Positions 1-8,781 of a stretch of 22,856 nt of DNA are shown one piece after another (the first letter of the stretch is position 1; each line of letters opens with the position of its first letter). Origin of the DNA: Pseudomonadota bacterium (lineage in GTDB: Bacteria; Pseudomonadota; Gammaproteobacteria; Legionellales; Legionellaceae); contig JAKBCM010000003.1 of the NCBI GenBank assembly GCA_021807845.1, forward strand, positions 1 through 22,856, read 5' to 3'. The notes under the pieces are model-generated. The model was given only the letters and a program-made list of their open reading frames with translations. It did no database searches and had not been told where the DNA came from. A program made the position numbers and the translations under genes.

Positions 1-1096
1 TATCTGGAGAACATAAGCAGTTTGCCTGAGGGTTTCCCCATTGTCCACAGGGGCATGGATTCATTGCTGCTAGTAATTGAAAACGCGCTGGAAAATCGGT
101 TTGAATGGCGGCTCTTGAAATACAAATGCTGCCTGATTCAAGAGGTTCGCGCAATGTTTCTAGAACATGGCGTTGAAATTCCGGGAGCTCATCTAGAAAT
201 AAGACGCCATGATGTGCGAGTGAAATTTCACCAGGCTTTGGTGGTGAGCCTCCTCCGATCAGTGCGATTGGAGAGGCTGTATGATGTGGCGATCGGAATG
301 GGGGTTGGCGCCAATTTTTAAGGTTTGGCAATTGACCTCGAATAGAATGGATGGCCGCACACTCAAAAGCTTCTTCTTCTGAGAGTTCTGGTAATAGGGT
401 AGAAAATCGCTTGGCCAGCATGGTTTTACCACTGCCGGGAGGGCCATTTAACAAAATACTATGTCCCCCACAAGCGGCAATTTCCATAGCATGTTTGGCA
501 TGATGTTGGCCTTTGACGTCAGACCAATCAAGCACACATTCATCTTCGATGCCTTCCGATCGTTTAGGGAGAGGATGTAAGGGGGTATCTTGACATAAAT
601 AGCTACACACAGCACGCAAACTGTCTGCGCAATACACTCCGTCATAGCCTACGACAGAAGCTTCTTCGCCATTAGCGATCGCAATGATGATGGGTTGCCT
701 TTCTTTATAGGTCGCTAAGATAATAGGGAGAATAGCAGATACGCCTCGCAAATGACCGTTGAGTGCTAACTCTCCTATAAACTCGTGGGTTGCAAGCTTT
801 TGTGGAGAAATTTGTCCTGAGGCGGCAAGAATTCCTATTGCGATGGGTAAGTCAAAACCACTCCCTGTTTTAGGCAAATCAGCAGGTGCAAGATTCACAG
901 TGATTCTTCGACAAGGGAATTCGAATTGGCTATTAATAATGGCACTTCTTACTCTGTCTTTGCTTTCTTTTACGGCGGTTTCAGCAAGCCCTACAATCGT
1001 AAATCCTGGTATGCCATTTGATAAGTGTACTTCCACAGAGACAGGCTTTGCATGGATGCCAATAGCACTCCTTGTTTTGCTAATTGCAAGGTTCAT
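1..1096 (-). CDS. comM: ComM/YifB family AAA+ ATPase (Mg-chelatase-like), partial
   Basis: This is the 5' part of a ComM/YifB gene. It reads leftward and leaves the window without a stop after 365 codons; full-length family members have about 500 residues. ComM is a cytoplasmic hexameric helicase that promotes branch migration during natural transformation. Visible parts are the N-terminal ChlI-like domain (start [13 protein letters not shown], matching the family N-terminus), Walker A GPPGSGKT at residues 218-225, a Walker B stretch [11 protein letters not shown], and the Cys-rich motif [11 protein letters not shown] near the edge. The reading frame is uninterrupted. An in-frame ATG at 1126 would add ten residues. 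ATG 1096 is preferred because it fits the family N-terminus and has an AAGAG-like ribosome site upstream, while a candidate -10 box overlaps 1126. The gene lies downstream of phaC on the same strand. The identification is firm; the C-terminus is not visible. Confidence 0.93.
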   Translation of the reverse strand, partial: MNLAISKTRSAIGIHAKPVSVEVHLSNGIPGFTIVGLAETAVKESKDRVRSAIINSQFEFPCRRITVNLAPADLPKTGSGFDLPIAIGILAASGQISPQKLATHEFIGELALNGHLRGVSAILPIILATYKERQPIIIAIANGEEASVVGYDGVYCADSLRAVCSYLCQDTPLHPLPKRSEGIEDECVLDWSDVKGQHHAKHAMEIAACGGHSILLNGPPGSGKTMLAKRFSTLLPELSEEEAFECAAIHSIRGQLPNLKNWRQPPFRSPHHTASPIALIGGGSPPKPGEISLAHHGVLFLDELPEFQRHVLETLREPLESGSICISRAAIQTDFPARFQLLAAMNPCPCGQWGNPQANCLCSPD

Positions 1097-1124
1097 TGAC
1101 GACTCTTTTTGAGGTTGGAAACTC

Positions 1125-1154
1125 ATCTTACGTCACGTCGTCACATGAAATCAA
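1125..1154 (-). promoter_or_regulatory. Candidate sigma70 promoter for comM
   Basis: On the minus strand a TTGATT box (1154-1149) is followed after 18 bp by TAAGAT (1130-1125), each matching 4 of 6 consensus bases. Transcription would start near 1118, about 20 nt before ATG 1096. This agrees with 1096 rather than 1126 as the comM start. It is a prediction from sequence only. Confidence 0.33.
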
Positions 1155-1171
1155 TCCCACATTTGTGGGAT
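1154..1171. repeat. Perfect 8-bp inverted repeat at the phaC stop codon
   Basis: ATCCCACA (1154-1161) and TGTGGGAT (1164-1171) form a perfect palindrome with a 2-bp centre (equivalently a 7-bp stem with a 4-nt loop). It overlaps the last base of the phaC stop codon and abuts the candidate comM -35 box. No run of T follows on the minus strand, so it is a weak terminator candidate at best. An operator for comM is the alternative. Confidence 0.4.
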
Positions 1172-2928
1172 CAAGGTCTTGTTTTCCAGCCGACTTTGAC
1201 ATAACTACCGGGGGCATCCATTAAGGGTTTGTATGGTAATTCACTCATAAGTGGGGCCTTGATTTGACGCCCTGATTCTTTTTTCAGCCAAGCAAACCAT
1301 TCAGGCCACCAAGAGCCTGGTTGATGAACGGCATGTTGCAGCCATTCTTCTGGGCTTTGATATTCATGGTGATTTTGGTAAAAACCATATTTGTCAGTCC
1401 CTGGTGGAATGATAATGCCACCGATATGTCCTGAGCCGCCTAAGAGAAAACGTTTGCGGCCCTTCATCAACTGAAATCCTAAGTAGGTTGTTTTCCATGG
1501 CGCGATGTGGTCTTTTTGCGTTGAAACAAAAAAAGTGGGTGTATCAATCTTTGTGACATCGATAGCCACAGGGTCTAAATGGATTTTTCCAGGTTTAACC
1601 AAATCATTGTTCAAATACATCCAACGCAAATATTGGGAATGCATTTTGGCAGGCATATTGGTGGAGTCTGCGTTCCAATATAAAAGATCAAAAGGAACAG
1701 GATCATGGCCTCGTAAATAATTGCGAATAAAAACAGACCAGATTAAGTCACTGGCACGTAAGGAATTAAATGCTTGCGCCATAAAATGTCCTTCCAAATA
1801 GCCTTTTTTATTCATTTTTTCTTCAAGTTTGGTTAACTGTTTTTCATCAATAAAAACGGATATATCGCCTGGATCACTGAAATCAATCATCGAAGCAAGA
1901 AAAGTCGCTGATCGAATCGGATTGTTGTTGAGGGCTTTATAGTATGCAAGCAAAATGGCCAAAAGTGTTCCACCAATACAAAAACCGAGTAGGTTTAATT
2001 GTTTGATATGTAACTGTTTTTTGATGACGTTAATGGCTGAGATGGGGCCCTCATGCAGATAGTCATAAAGGCCTTTATTGGCATAACTCGCATCGGGGTT
2101 AGCCCAAGATATCATAAAAACAGTAATCCCTTGAGAAACGAGCCATCGTACGAATGAATTATGAGGGCTTAAATCCAAAATATAATACTTATTAATCCAG
2201 GGAGGGATTATCAATAGCGGAGTGGATCGGACTTTGGGTGTTTGTGGTGTATATTGAATCAATTCCATGAGATGATTTTTAAACACGACTTTCCCTTCAG
2301 TGATTGCAAGGTTCTTCCCTACCGTAAATGCATCCATGTCAGTCATTTTCATCAATAACTGAGGGGAGCCACTTTCCATATCTCCCAATAGATTTTTTAA
2401 TCCACGCAGTAAATTTTTACCGTGGCTTTTAATGGTTTCAGCCATCAGCTGCGGGTTGGTATGAAAAAAGTTATCTGGAGATAACGCATCCAAATATTGA
2501 CGCATGAAAAACTGAATACGCTTCTCTGTTTGTTTATCACCAAAGTCAAGATGTAGCAGTAACGAATTAAAATGCTCACTGGCCAAAAGATATTGCTGAC
2601 AAAGCAAATTAAATAATGGGTTATTGACCCATTCTTCACTCAAAAAGCGTTTATCGGTGGAGGCTTTGGGGCGTCCGGTCATCCAGTTTTCAAGATGTTC
2701 TTGAAGGAGGCCAAAGGCATCTTGCCAATAGGCTTTTTGCAAGTCGGTGATTTTCACAGGGTTTTTGAACAAGGCCGTCAATAAGGTTTGAAAATCCATG
2801 AATAATTCGAAGTACTTTTCTACGATCATCGAAATGTGTGTTGAATCATGTTGCATGTTGGTTAACAAAGACATGCTTTTCATAGCCACAGACTGCATCA
2901 GCTCAGTTAATTCCGAATCGTTGTTCAC
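1171..2928 (-). CDS. phaC: Class I poly(3-hydroxyalkanoate) polymerase (PHA synthase)
   Basis: The 585-residue protein has the length and layout of class I PHA synthases, which polymerise hydroxyacyl-CoA (typically 3-hydroxybutyryl-CoA) into storage polyester on granule surfaces. An all-helical N-terminal region (about 1-200) precedes an alpha/beta-hydrolase domain. The modified lipase box GFCIGG places the catalytic Cys at 317. Asp473 (STQKDHIAPW) and His501 (GGSGHIGG) complete the triad. Start: GTG at 2928, preceded by GCGAGGA with about 5 nt spacing; the nearby ATG at 2933 is in another frame. No phaA, phaB, phaR or phasin gene is adjacent, so precursor supply must be encoded elsewhere. 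It is transcribed divergently from smc and is followed on the same strand by comM. Family assignment is firm; substrate chain length is inferred. Confidence 0.95.
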   Translation of the reverse strand: MNNDSELTELMQSVAMKSMSLLTNMQHDSTHISMIVEKYFELFMDFQTLLTALFKNPVKITDLQKAYWQDAFGLLQEHLENWMTGRPKASTDKRFLSEEWVNNPLFNLLCQQYLLASEHFNSLLLHLDFGDKQTEKRIQFFMRQYLDALSPDNFFHTNPQLMAETIKSHGKNLLRGLKNLLGDMESGSPQLLMKMTDMDAFTVGKNLAITEGKVVFKNHLMELIQYTPQTPKVRSTPLLIIPPWINKYYILDLSPHNSFVRWLVSQGITVFMISWANPDASYANKGLYDYLHEGPISAINVIKKQLHIKQLNLLGFCIGGTLLAILLAYYKALNNNPIRSATFLASMIDFSDPGDISVFIDEKQLTKLEEKMNKKGYLEGHFMAQAFNSLRASDLIWSVFIRNYLRGHDPVPFDLLYWNADSTNMPAKMHSQYLRWMYLNNDLVKPGKIHLDPVAIDVTKIDTPTFFVSTQKDHIAPWKTTYLGFQLMKGRKRFLLGGSGHIGGIIIPPGTDKYGFYQNHHEYQSPEEWLQHAVHQPGSWWPEWFAWLKKESGRQIKAPLMSELPYKPLMDAPGSYVKVGWKTRP

Positions 2929-3067
2929 GCATTCCTCGCTTCAGGTGTAACTCCTCGCGATCGAGATAACGTGAGGAGTGATGCTGTTGTTTAAAAGCCT
3001 AAAATGTGTTCGTATCCAATAGGTATATACGTTACAATCAGAGTTATTTTTCGTTAGCGTCCTATAC
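2929..3067. promoter_or_regulatory. Divergent phaC/smc intergenic region with inverted repeat
   Basis: These 139 bp must carry the promoters of both phaC and smc. Inverted repeat arms ACTCCTC (2950-2956) and GAGGAGT (2973-2979) are perfect over 7 bp and lie in the phaC leader. Read on the minus strand, the motif GCGAGGA occurs twice: in the repeat arm (2958-2952) and in the phaC ribosome site (2939-2933). For smc, TACAAT at 3033-3038 is a possible -10 box, but the best -35 (TTCGTA, 3009-3014) is poor. I see no clear ribosome site in front of smc. Confidence 0.35.
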
Positions 3068-6000
3068 ATGCATCTTAAGCAGTTAAAATTAGCTGGTTTT
3101 AAGTCGTTTGTCGAGCCAACCGTCATTCCCTTCGATAGTCAATTGATAGCTGTAGTTGGGCCTAATGGTTGTGGCAAATCGAATATCATCGATGCTGTTC
3201 GTTGGGTGATGGGTGAAAGCTCTTCAAAAACGTTGCGTGGAGAATCCATGACGGACGTGATTTTCAACGGTTCTTCAGAGCGCAAATCAATTGGTCAAGC
3301 TTGTGTTGAACTCTTGTTTGATAATAGCTTAGGTCGAATAGGAGGGCAGTATAGCGCTTTCCATGAAATATCAATCAAGCGCATCGTGACCCGAGAGGGT
3401 GATTCTTCTTATTATCTGAATGGTAGTCGTTGTCGACGCCGAGATATCACCGATATCTTTCTGGGGACAGGGGCGGGTACGCGCGGATATTCAATCATTG
3501 GCCAAGACATGATCACTCGGATAGTAGAAGCCCGTCCGGAAGATCTTAGAGTTTTTATAGAAGAGGCCGCTTTGGTTTCTAAATATAAAGAACGTCGCCG
3601 CGAAGCTTTACAAAAAATAGATGGAATCGTTGAAAACTTAGCGCGACTTGCTGATATTCGAGCTGAACAACAAAAGCAATTGGAGCGTCTACAACGCCAA
3701 GCACAAGTGGCCACACGTTATAAAATGCTGAAAGAGCAGGAGCGTTTGATTAAGACTGAAATGCTGGCTTTGCGATGGCAAAGAGAGATCAATGAGCAGA
3801 CGCTGATTCACCAAGACATATCAGCGATGACACTTGGCTATGATCAACATCAGACGAAGATGGTCAGAATCACCAAAGACATGGTTGATAAAAAGGAACA
3901 AATCCAGGCAGCAGAAGCATCGATGGGTGGGCTCCAAACACACTTTTATCAATTAAACACCGAAATAGCTAGACTCGAAGAAAGTTTGCATCAATTGGCG
4001 CGTGAAAATGAACGTCTCCAGAAAGATAAGCTTCAAATAGAAAAAGATATAGAGCATGCAATGAATCAACTCAAAGCCTGTCAAGATACTTCTATTTATT
4101 CAGAGCACGACTTGGCTTTATTACAAACCCAAGTTCAATCCCTTCTGCAAAAAAATCAAAACCATCAACAAACATTGCAACAGCTTGAGATCAAAAAATC
4201 AGAGAAAGACCTACAATTCAAGCAGATGCAAACGGAGCTTCATCAAGGACAACGAGCTGTTGAAATAGAGCAGTTACAATTACAACATATAGAACAACAA
4301 TATGCTCATGCTCAAGTTTTGTTTGAAAAAAACCAAAGTGAACAAACCATGCTTTTGGTGGATCCCATCAAAAGTGCATTACAAGCGCTGGAAACAGAGT
4401 ATCAAGTTTTAACCCAGCAACATCAATTAGACAGTGATGAAGTCCGTCAGCAAGTGATGAAAGAAACTGAATTACGTCAACAATTAAGTGACATTGAACA
4501 ATCTCTGCATCAAGCTCACGACAAAGTGCAGGGGCTTTTAAAAGAAGAAGCCATCCTAAGAACAGAACAAAATGCCTGTTTGCGCAGTGAAAAACAAGTA
4601 TCGGGTGGCTTAAATCATTGGCAAAATACGCCACGATTGGCAGAGACCATCAAAGTAGAAGCACCTTGGTTACCCATTTTTGAGTGGGTATTGGCAGAAA
4701 GCAATCATGCTATTGTTCTTGACTCGATGGAGGCTCTTTGGCCTTATCTCAGTGAATTGAGAGGCCACCATGCCCTTTTTGTTCTACCTACCATTCCTAA
4801 AAAACACACGAACCATCCGTATCCTCGATTATCTGATCACCTCTCGGGGTTTATGCCTGGTTGGCCTAAGAGATTAGATGACATTTTTGTGGCGAGCACT
4901 CTTTTGGAGGCACAAGAATGGCTTCCTCATTTAAATGAGACAGAGTCGGTGATCACGCGAGATGGTTATTGGCTTTCTCATGCTTGGGTGAAGGTGTTTG
5001 GAGAAGAGACAGAAAATGACGCTCAAGTGTTATCTCGTCAGATTGCCCTGGAAAAAATGCAAGAAGTATTAACAATAGAGCAAGATCAACTTGAAGACTT
5101 AGCAAAACGCCGTGATAAAGCCCATCAAAACTTAGTGGCTCATGGTATTGTCCATCAGCAATTGCAAGAAAATTTGGCTAAAACACTGGCTCGTTTAAGA
5201 GCGGTTGAAACTCAATTGAATCAAAAAAAGCAAGTGCTCAGCGATACTGAGACGAAGGCAATCCACTTGTCTCATGAAAAAGAAGAATTGCTGCAACAAA
5301 TTGAAGAATGGATGGCAAAGAGCGTTTTCCAAATCCAAAAATGTCAAACGCTAAAGGAGCGTGTCCTAGAACTGGACTTACAATTTCAACACCTATCCGA
5401 GGATAAACACAGCCTTGAAAATCATGTGTTGACCCTACGTAAAACCATCCATGAAACCCAGAGTGAATTGCACCAAGCAGAACTGACATACAATCAAGAG
5501 TCACTCAGAGCCTCACAAAAACAGGAACTCGTCAAGCGTGAGGAGCAACATCGGGATGTTCTACATCAACGTTTACAAGTCATCAACGAACGTCTTTTAG
5601 AGTTAAATCATCCTTACCCATTGCTACAGCAAACGCTTGCTGAAAAAGTTCAGAACCATCAAGAATTAGAGGAACAATTAGGCAAACAACGACAACATTT
5701 GGCTGATTTACAAAACCATGTGCATGAAGGCTCACGCCTGCTGAAAGAAGAAGAGCATCAAGCGGTGAATCTCCAAGATAAAATTCAACAAGCACATATA
5801 CAAGAGCAAGCCTTTCTGGTGCGAGCAGAGGGCTTTGTTGAACAGCTGCAAGAACTTGGCACAGAGGTTTCAGCGGTTTTAGCCGATATTCCTCCAGACG
5901 TGACTTTGGCTCAGCATGAGCAAAATGCCAGTTTACTTGATGAAAAAATCAAACGTTTGGGGGCGATTAACTTAATGGCAATTGATGAGCATCAGATAGA

Positions 6001-6580
6001 GTTAGAGCGAAAGCTTGAACTAGATAGTCAAATCCAGGATCTATCAGAAGCGCTCACAACCTTGGAAACTGCAATCAGCAAAATGGATAAGGAAACAGAA
6101 AAGCGATTCAAAGAAACATTTGATCAAATCAATATGAGATTTCAGGCTCTTTTTCCTCGTTTATTTGGTGGTGGTCGTGCTTTGTTGGAGCTGTCATGTG
6201 ATAATCTTTTAGAAACCGGCATTTTGGTGATGGCACAACCTCCGGGTAAGCGAAATAGTACGATTCATTTGCTGTCAGGGGGAGAAAAGGCAATGACCGC
6301 TGTTGCACTTGTTTTTGCTATTTTTCAACAGAATCCCTCACCCTTTTGTATGCTGGATGAAGTTGATGCGCCTTTGGATGACTTAAATATTGGAAGATTT
6401 TGTAATCTGGTTAAAGAGATGTCACAATTAGTGCAATTCTTGTTTATTACGCACAACAAGGTAACAATGGAGATGGCGGACCATTTGATTGGGGTGACTA
6501 TGCGCGAACCTGGGGTGTCTCGAGTGGTTCAGGTAGATGTGGCTGAAACTTTATCTCGTGGACATGAAATGGCTTTGTAG
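3068..6580 (+). CDS. smc: Chromosome segregation protein Smc
   Basis: The 1170-residue protein is a full-length bacterial Smc ATPase, which dimerises and, with ScpA/ScpB, loops and compacts DNA for chromosome segregation. The N-terminal head starts MHLKQLKLAGFKSF, as expected for the family, with Walker A GPNGCGKS at 31-38. Two long Gln/Glu/Leu-rich coiled-coil arms (about 170-500 and 670-950) flank a hinge near 521-640. The C-terminal head has the ABC signature LSGGEK at 1069-1074 and Walker B FCMLDEVD at 1093-1100, followed by a D-loop-like APLDD. The hinge is of the divergent gammaproteobacterial sort, without an obvious Gly-rich dimer motif. ATG 3068 is fixed by family alignment although no Shine-Dalgarno precedes it. 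scpA and scpB are not in the window. zipA follows after 6 bp, indicating co-transcription. Confidence 0.97.
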   Translation: MHLKQLKLAGFKSFVEPTVIPFDSQLIAVVGPNGCGKSNIIDAVRWVMGESSSKTLRGESMTDVIFNGSSERKSIGQACVELLFDNSLGRIGGQYSAFHEISIKRIVTREGDSSYYLNGSRCRRRDITDIFLGTGAGTRGYSIIGQDMITRIVEARPEDLRVFIEEAALVSKYKERRREALQKIDGIVENLARLADIRAEQQKQLERLQRQAQVATRYKMLKEQERLIKTEMLALRWQREINEQTLIHQDISAMTLGYDQHQTKMVRITKDMVDKKEQIQAAEASMGGLQTHFYQLNTEIARLEESLHQLARENERLQKDKLQIEKDIEHAMNQLKACQDTSIYSEHDLALLQTQVQSLLQKNQNHQQTLQQLEIKKSEKDLQFKQMQTELHQGQRAVEIEQLQLQHIEQQYAHAQVLFEKNQSEQTMLLVDPIKSALQALETEYQVLTQQHQLDSDEVRQQVMKETELRQQLSDIEQSLHQAHDKVQGLLKEEAILRTEQNACLRSEKQVSGGLNHWQNTPRLAETIKVEAPWLPIFEWVLAESNHAIVLDSMEALWPYLSELRGHHALFVLPTIPKKHTNHPYPRLSDHLSGFMPGWPKRLDDIFVASTLLEAQEWLPHLNETESVITRDGYWLSHAWVKVFGEETENDAQVLSRQIALEKMQEVLTIEQDQLEDLAKRRDKAHQNLVAHGIVHQQLQENLAKTLARLRAVETQLNQKKQVLSDTETKAIHLSHEKEELLQQIEEWMAKSVFQIQKCQTLKERVLELDLQFQHLSEDKHSLENHVLTLRKTIHETQSELHQAELTYNQESLRASQKQELVKREEQHRDVLHQRLQVINERLLELNHPYPLLQQTLAEKVQNHQELEEQLGKQRQHLADLQNHVHEGSRLLKEEEHQAVNLQDKIQQAHIQEQAFLVRAEGFVEQLQELGTEVSAVLADIPPDVTLAQHEQNASLLDEKIKRLGAINLMAIDEHQIELERKLELDSQIQDLSEALTTLETAISKMDKETEKRFKETFDQINMRFQALFPRLFGGGRALLELSCDNLLETGILVMAQPPGKRNSTIHLLSGGEKAMTAVALVFAIFQQNPSPFCMLDEVDAPLDDLNIGRFCNLVKEMSQLVQFLFITHNKVTMEMADHLIGVTMREPGVSRVVQVDVAETLSRGHEMAL

Positions 6581-6586
6581 GAGAGA

Positions 6587-7372
6587 ATGATGCAGGAAAA
6601 TTGGAGTTTGATTCTCAATGTTATATTACTGATTAGTGTCATTTTTGCTATTCATCGAATGATGAAAGCAAGGCGACAGAGTTTACAACTATCTAACTAT
6701 GAACCCCCAGTGAATCGGGAGGTGCAAAAACCACAGCATCATGATGACATCATTGCTGTCCGTAAGGTTAACATAGCGGAGAATGACACTGAACTGGAGC
6801 CTGCTTTTGAGCCTAAGATAAGACCTAGTCTGCAACAAACACCTATTCAGCCTACGATAGTGCCTGGTCGAACATTCAACAAATCTGAGCCTCGAGTGGT
6901 TGTGACTGAAGAAAGTAAACCCGTTGCAAATAAGGAGCAAGTGCCTTCTTTGATGATGTTTCTATTGGCAAAAGAGAATCGGCAATTGGCTGGATATGAA
7001 TTATTACAGACGGTTTTGGCGTCTGGACTCAGATTTGGTGAAGGCCAATTATTTCATCGGCATCAATCACCTAATGGTCAGGGGCCTGTGTTATGCAGTT
7101 TGGCTGCGGCAACTCCCACTGGGGTGTTTGATTTGCAAAATATTGGTGCTTTTAGTGTGCATGGGCTATGTTTGTTTATGCGAGCATCGGGAAATCCAAC
7201 CATTGATGGCGAGCGTTTTGCTATTATGTTAGATACTGCTAAGCAATTGAGTGAGGGATTGGATACTTTTTTGCTCGATGATCAACGACAACCCTTATCC
7301 GATAAAAGTATTGACCGTTATTATCGTCGGTTGAATCTGGATGAGATGTGTGCTGAACCAGTAGGAGATTAA
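6587..7372 (+). CDS. zipA: Cell division protein ZipA
   Basis: ZipA anchors FtsZ filaments to the inner membrane early in divisome assembly. The 261-residue protein has the ZipA plan: an N-terminal membrane segment (about 7-24) followed by basic residues, a variable polar linker (about 32-118), and a C-terminal FtsZ-binding domain (about 120-255). The last contains the conserved stretch FHRHQSPNGQGPVL, then TGVFDL, and near the end LDDQRQPL. It is shorter than the E. coli protein mainly in the linker. ATGs at 6587 and 6590 are both possible; AGGAG at 6579-6583 is better spaced for 6590. It begins 6 bp after smc and its stop overlaps the first ATG of murF by one base (TAATG). In many gammaproteobacteria ligA follows zipA; here it does not. 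Confidence 0.93.
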   Translation: MMQENWSLILNVILLISVIFAIHRMMKARRQSLQLSNYEPPVNREVQKPQHHDDIIAVRKVNIAENDTELEPAFEPKIRPSLQQTPIQPTIVPGRTFNKSEPRVVVTEESKPVANKEQVPSLMMFLLAKENRQLAGYELLQTVLASGLRFGEGQLFHRHQSPNGQGPVLCSLAAATPTGVFDLQNIGAFSVHGLCLFMRASGNPTIDGERFAIMLDTAKQLSEGLDTFLLDDQRQPLSDKSIDRYYRRLNLDEMCAEPVGD

Positions 7373-8703
7373 TGATGAGATTATCAGATATTTCTTCAGC
7401 CTTAACGCTTCCCTGTCCTCGAGATAGCGCCTTAACAGGGCTTAGTATTGACAGTCGACAATTAAAACCAGGGAATGTGTTTGTCGCTATTCATGGAGAT
7501 AGCTTTGATGGTCATGATTTTATTCAAGATGCTGTTTCAAAGGGAGCCGCAGCGGTTGTTTGTTCGCATAAAGTCTCTGATCTTGGAATACCCACGTTAG
7601 TGGTCCCTGACACCATCAAAGCATTGGCCTCGATTGCGTTGGCTCACCGACAACAATTATCTTGTAAGGTCATTGCATTGACGGGGAGCAATGGTAAGAC
7701 AACTGTTAAAGAAATGATAGCGTCTATTTTACCCAAGCCATCCTATGCTACCCCTGGAAACTTGAATAATCATATTGGGGTGCCCTTAAGTGTTCTACAA
7801 TTACAACAAGCACATCAGTATGCAGTCTTTGAGCTTGGCGCAAACCACTTAGGTGAAATAGCCCATATCGTGGCTATTGTTCAACCCCACGTGACGCTCA
7901 TTAATAATATTGCACCGGCTCATCTCGAAGGGTTTGGATCGATAGAAGGTGTAGCGCGTGCAAAAGGTGAAATTCATCAAGGCCTTTTGCCAGCAGGAAC
8001 TGCTGTTATCAATGATGATGATGCTTTTGCACATTATTGGGATTCATCGCTCACTCATAAAAAACAACTGCGTTTCTCAGCGACGCACAATGCTGATGTT
8101 TATGCAAAAGACATTTCTTTGAATCATGCAGGTTGTGGTGAGTTTGTATTAATCACGCCCGAGGGGGAGACAGCAATAGTGCTACAGGTCCCTGGGATGC
8201 ACAATGTTTGTAACGCTTTGGCTTCGGCAAGCTGTACGTATGCAATCGGGATAGGATTATCAGATATTGCCACGGGCCTTAATCATTTTCGTGGTGTACA
8301 AGGTCGCATGACATTTCGTCAGGGTAAGCATGATGCTTTGATCATTGATGATACCTACAATGCTAATTTACGTTCATCTTTATCAGCGATTGATGTGTTG
8401 GCAAACCGCAAAGGGAGACGTATTTTTGTTTTTGGGGATATGGGAGAGCTTGGTATGTCTTCTGAGGCGCATCATAAAGAAGTTGGTACAGAGGCTTATA
8501 AACAGGGAATTGATATGCTAATGACCTGTGGTAGACACAGTGAATTGACGGCAAAAGCTTATGGAGCAAATGGCAAACATTACCCTTCCCAAGAGGCCTT
8601 GGTCGAAGAATTACTTCATCATTTGGATGCCAATACCACTGTTTTAGTCAAGGGGTCTCGGTCAAGCAAAATGGAGAACATTGTGGCGCAATTGCTGGAG
8701 TGA
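7372..8703 (+). CDS. murF: UDP-N-acetylmuramoyl-tripeptide--D-alanyl-D-alanine ligase MurF
   Basis: MurF adds D-Ala-D-Ala to UDP-MurNAc-tripeptide in the cytoplasm, the last soluble step of peptidoglycan precursor synthesis. The protein (443 residues) has the three Mur-ligase domains. These show an N-terminal substrate domain with LSIDSRQLKPGNVFVAI, an ATP loop TGSNGKTT at 104-111, ELGANHLGEI at 154-163, and a C-terminal domain with DDTYNANLRSS and FGDMGELG. The family usually has NANP at the third site; here it is NANL, a mild substitution. ATG 7372 overlaps the zipA stop; ATG 7375 is better spaced from AGGAG (7363-7367) and may be the true start. It is the first mur gene of the dcw block here. 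murE, normally immediately upstream, is absent. Confidence 0.96.
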   Translation: MMRLSDISSALTLPCPRDSALTGLSIDSRQLKPGNVFVAIHGDSFDGHDFIQDAVSKGAAAVVCSHKVSDLGIPTLVVPDTIKALASIALAHRQQLSCKVIALTGSNGKTTVKEMIASILPKPSYATPGNLNNHIGVPLSVLQLQQAHQYAVFELGANHLGEIAHIVAIVQPHVTLINNIAPAHLEGFGSIEGVARAKGEIHQGLLPAGTAVINDDDAFAHYWDSSLTHKKQLRFSATHNADVYAKDISLNHAGCGEFVLITPEGETAIVLQVPGMHNVCNALASASCTYAIGIGLSDIATGLNHFRGVQGRMTFRQGKHDALIIDDTYNANLRSSLSAIDVLANRKGRRIFVFGDMGELGMSSEAHHKEVGTEAYKQGIDMLMTCGRHSELTAKAYGANGKHYPSQEALVEELLHHLDANTTVLVKGSRSSKMENIVAQLLE

Positions 8704-8707
8704 ATCA

Positions 8708-8737
8708 TTCGCGGTTCCTGAAGGCTTGTGCTATGCT
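8708..8737 (+). promoter_or_regulatory. Candidate extended -10 promoter before mraY
   Basis: In the 78-bp murF-mraY gap, the largest inside the plus-strand block, there is an extended -10 element TGC-TATGCT (TG at 8729-8730, hexamer 8732-8737). A weak -35 TTCGCG (8708-8713) lies 18 bp upstream. Transcription would start near 8744, leaving a leader of about 38 nt before mraY. Prediction only. Confidence 0.3.
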
Positions 8738-8781
8738 GTGCGCTTTTTTAAATCACTGCTTTTCGAGAGGGGTATACATCT

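Noticed and set aside
259..645. Possible disruption of comM, because two short minus-strand frames lie here
   Set aside because: Translating the strand directly shows one uninterrupted ComM frame from 1096 to the edge; the short frames are in other phases.
22..1112. Plus-strand open frames of 99 and 117 codons at the left edge
   Set aside because: Both are opposite the continuous comM reading frame, which has clear AAA+ motifs and simply lacks a stop inside the window.
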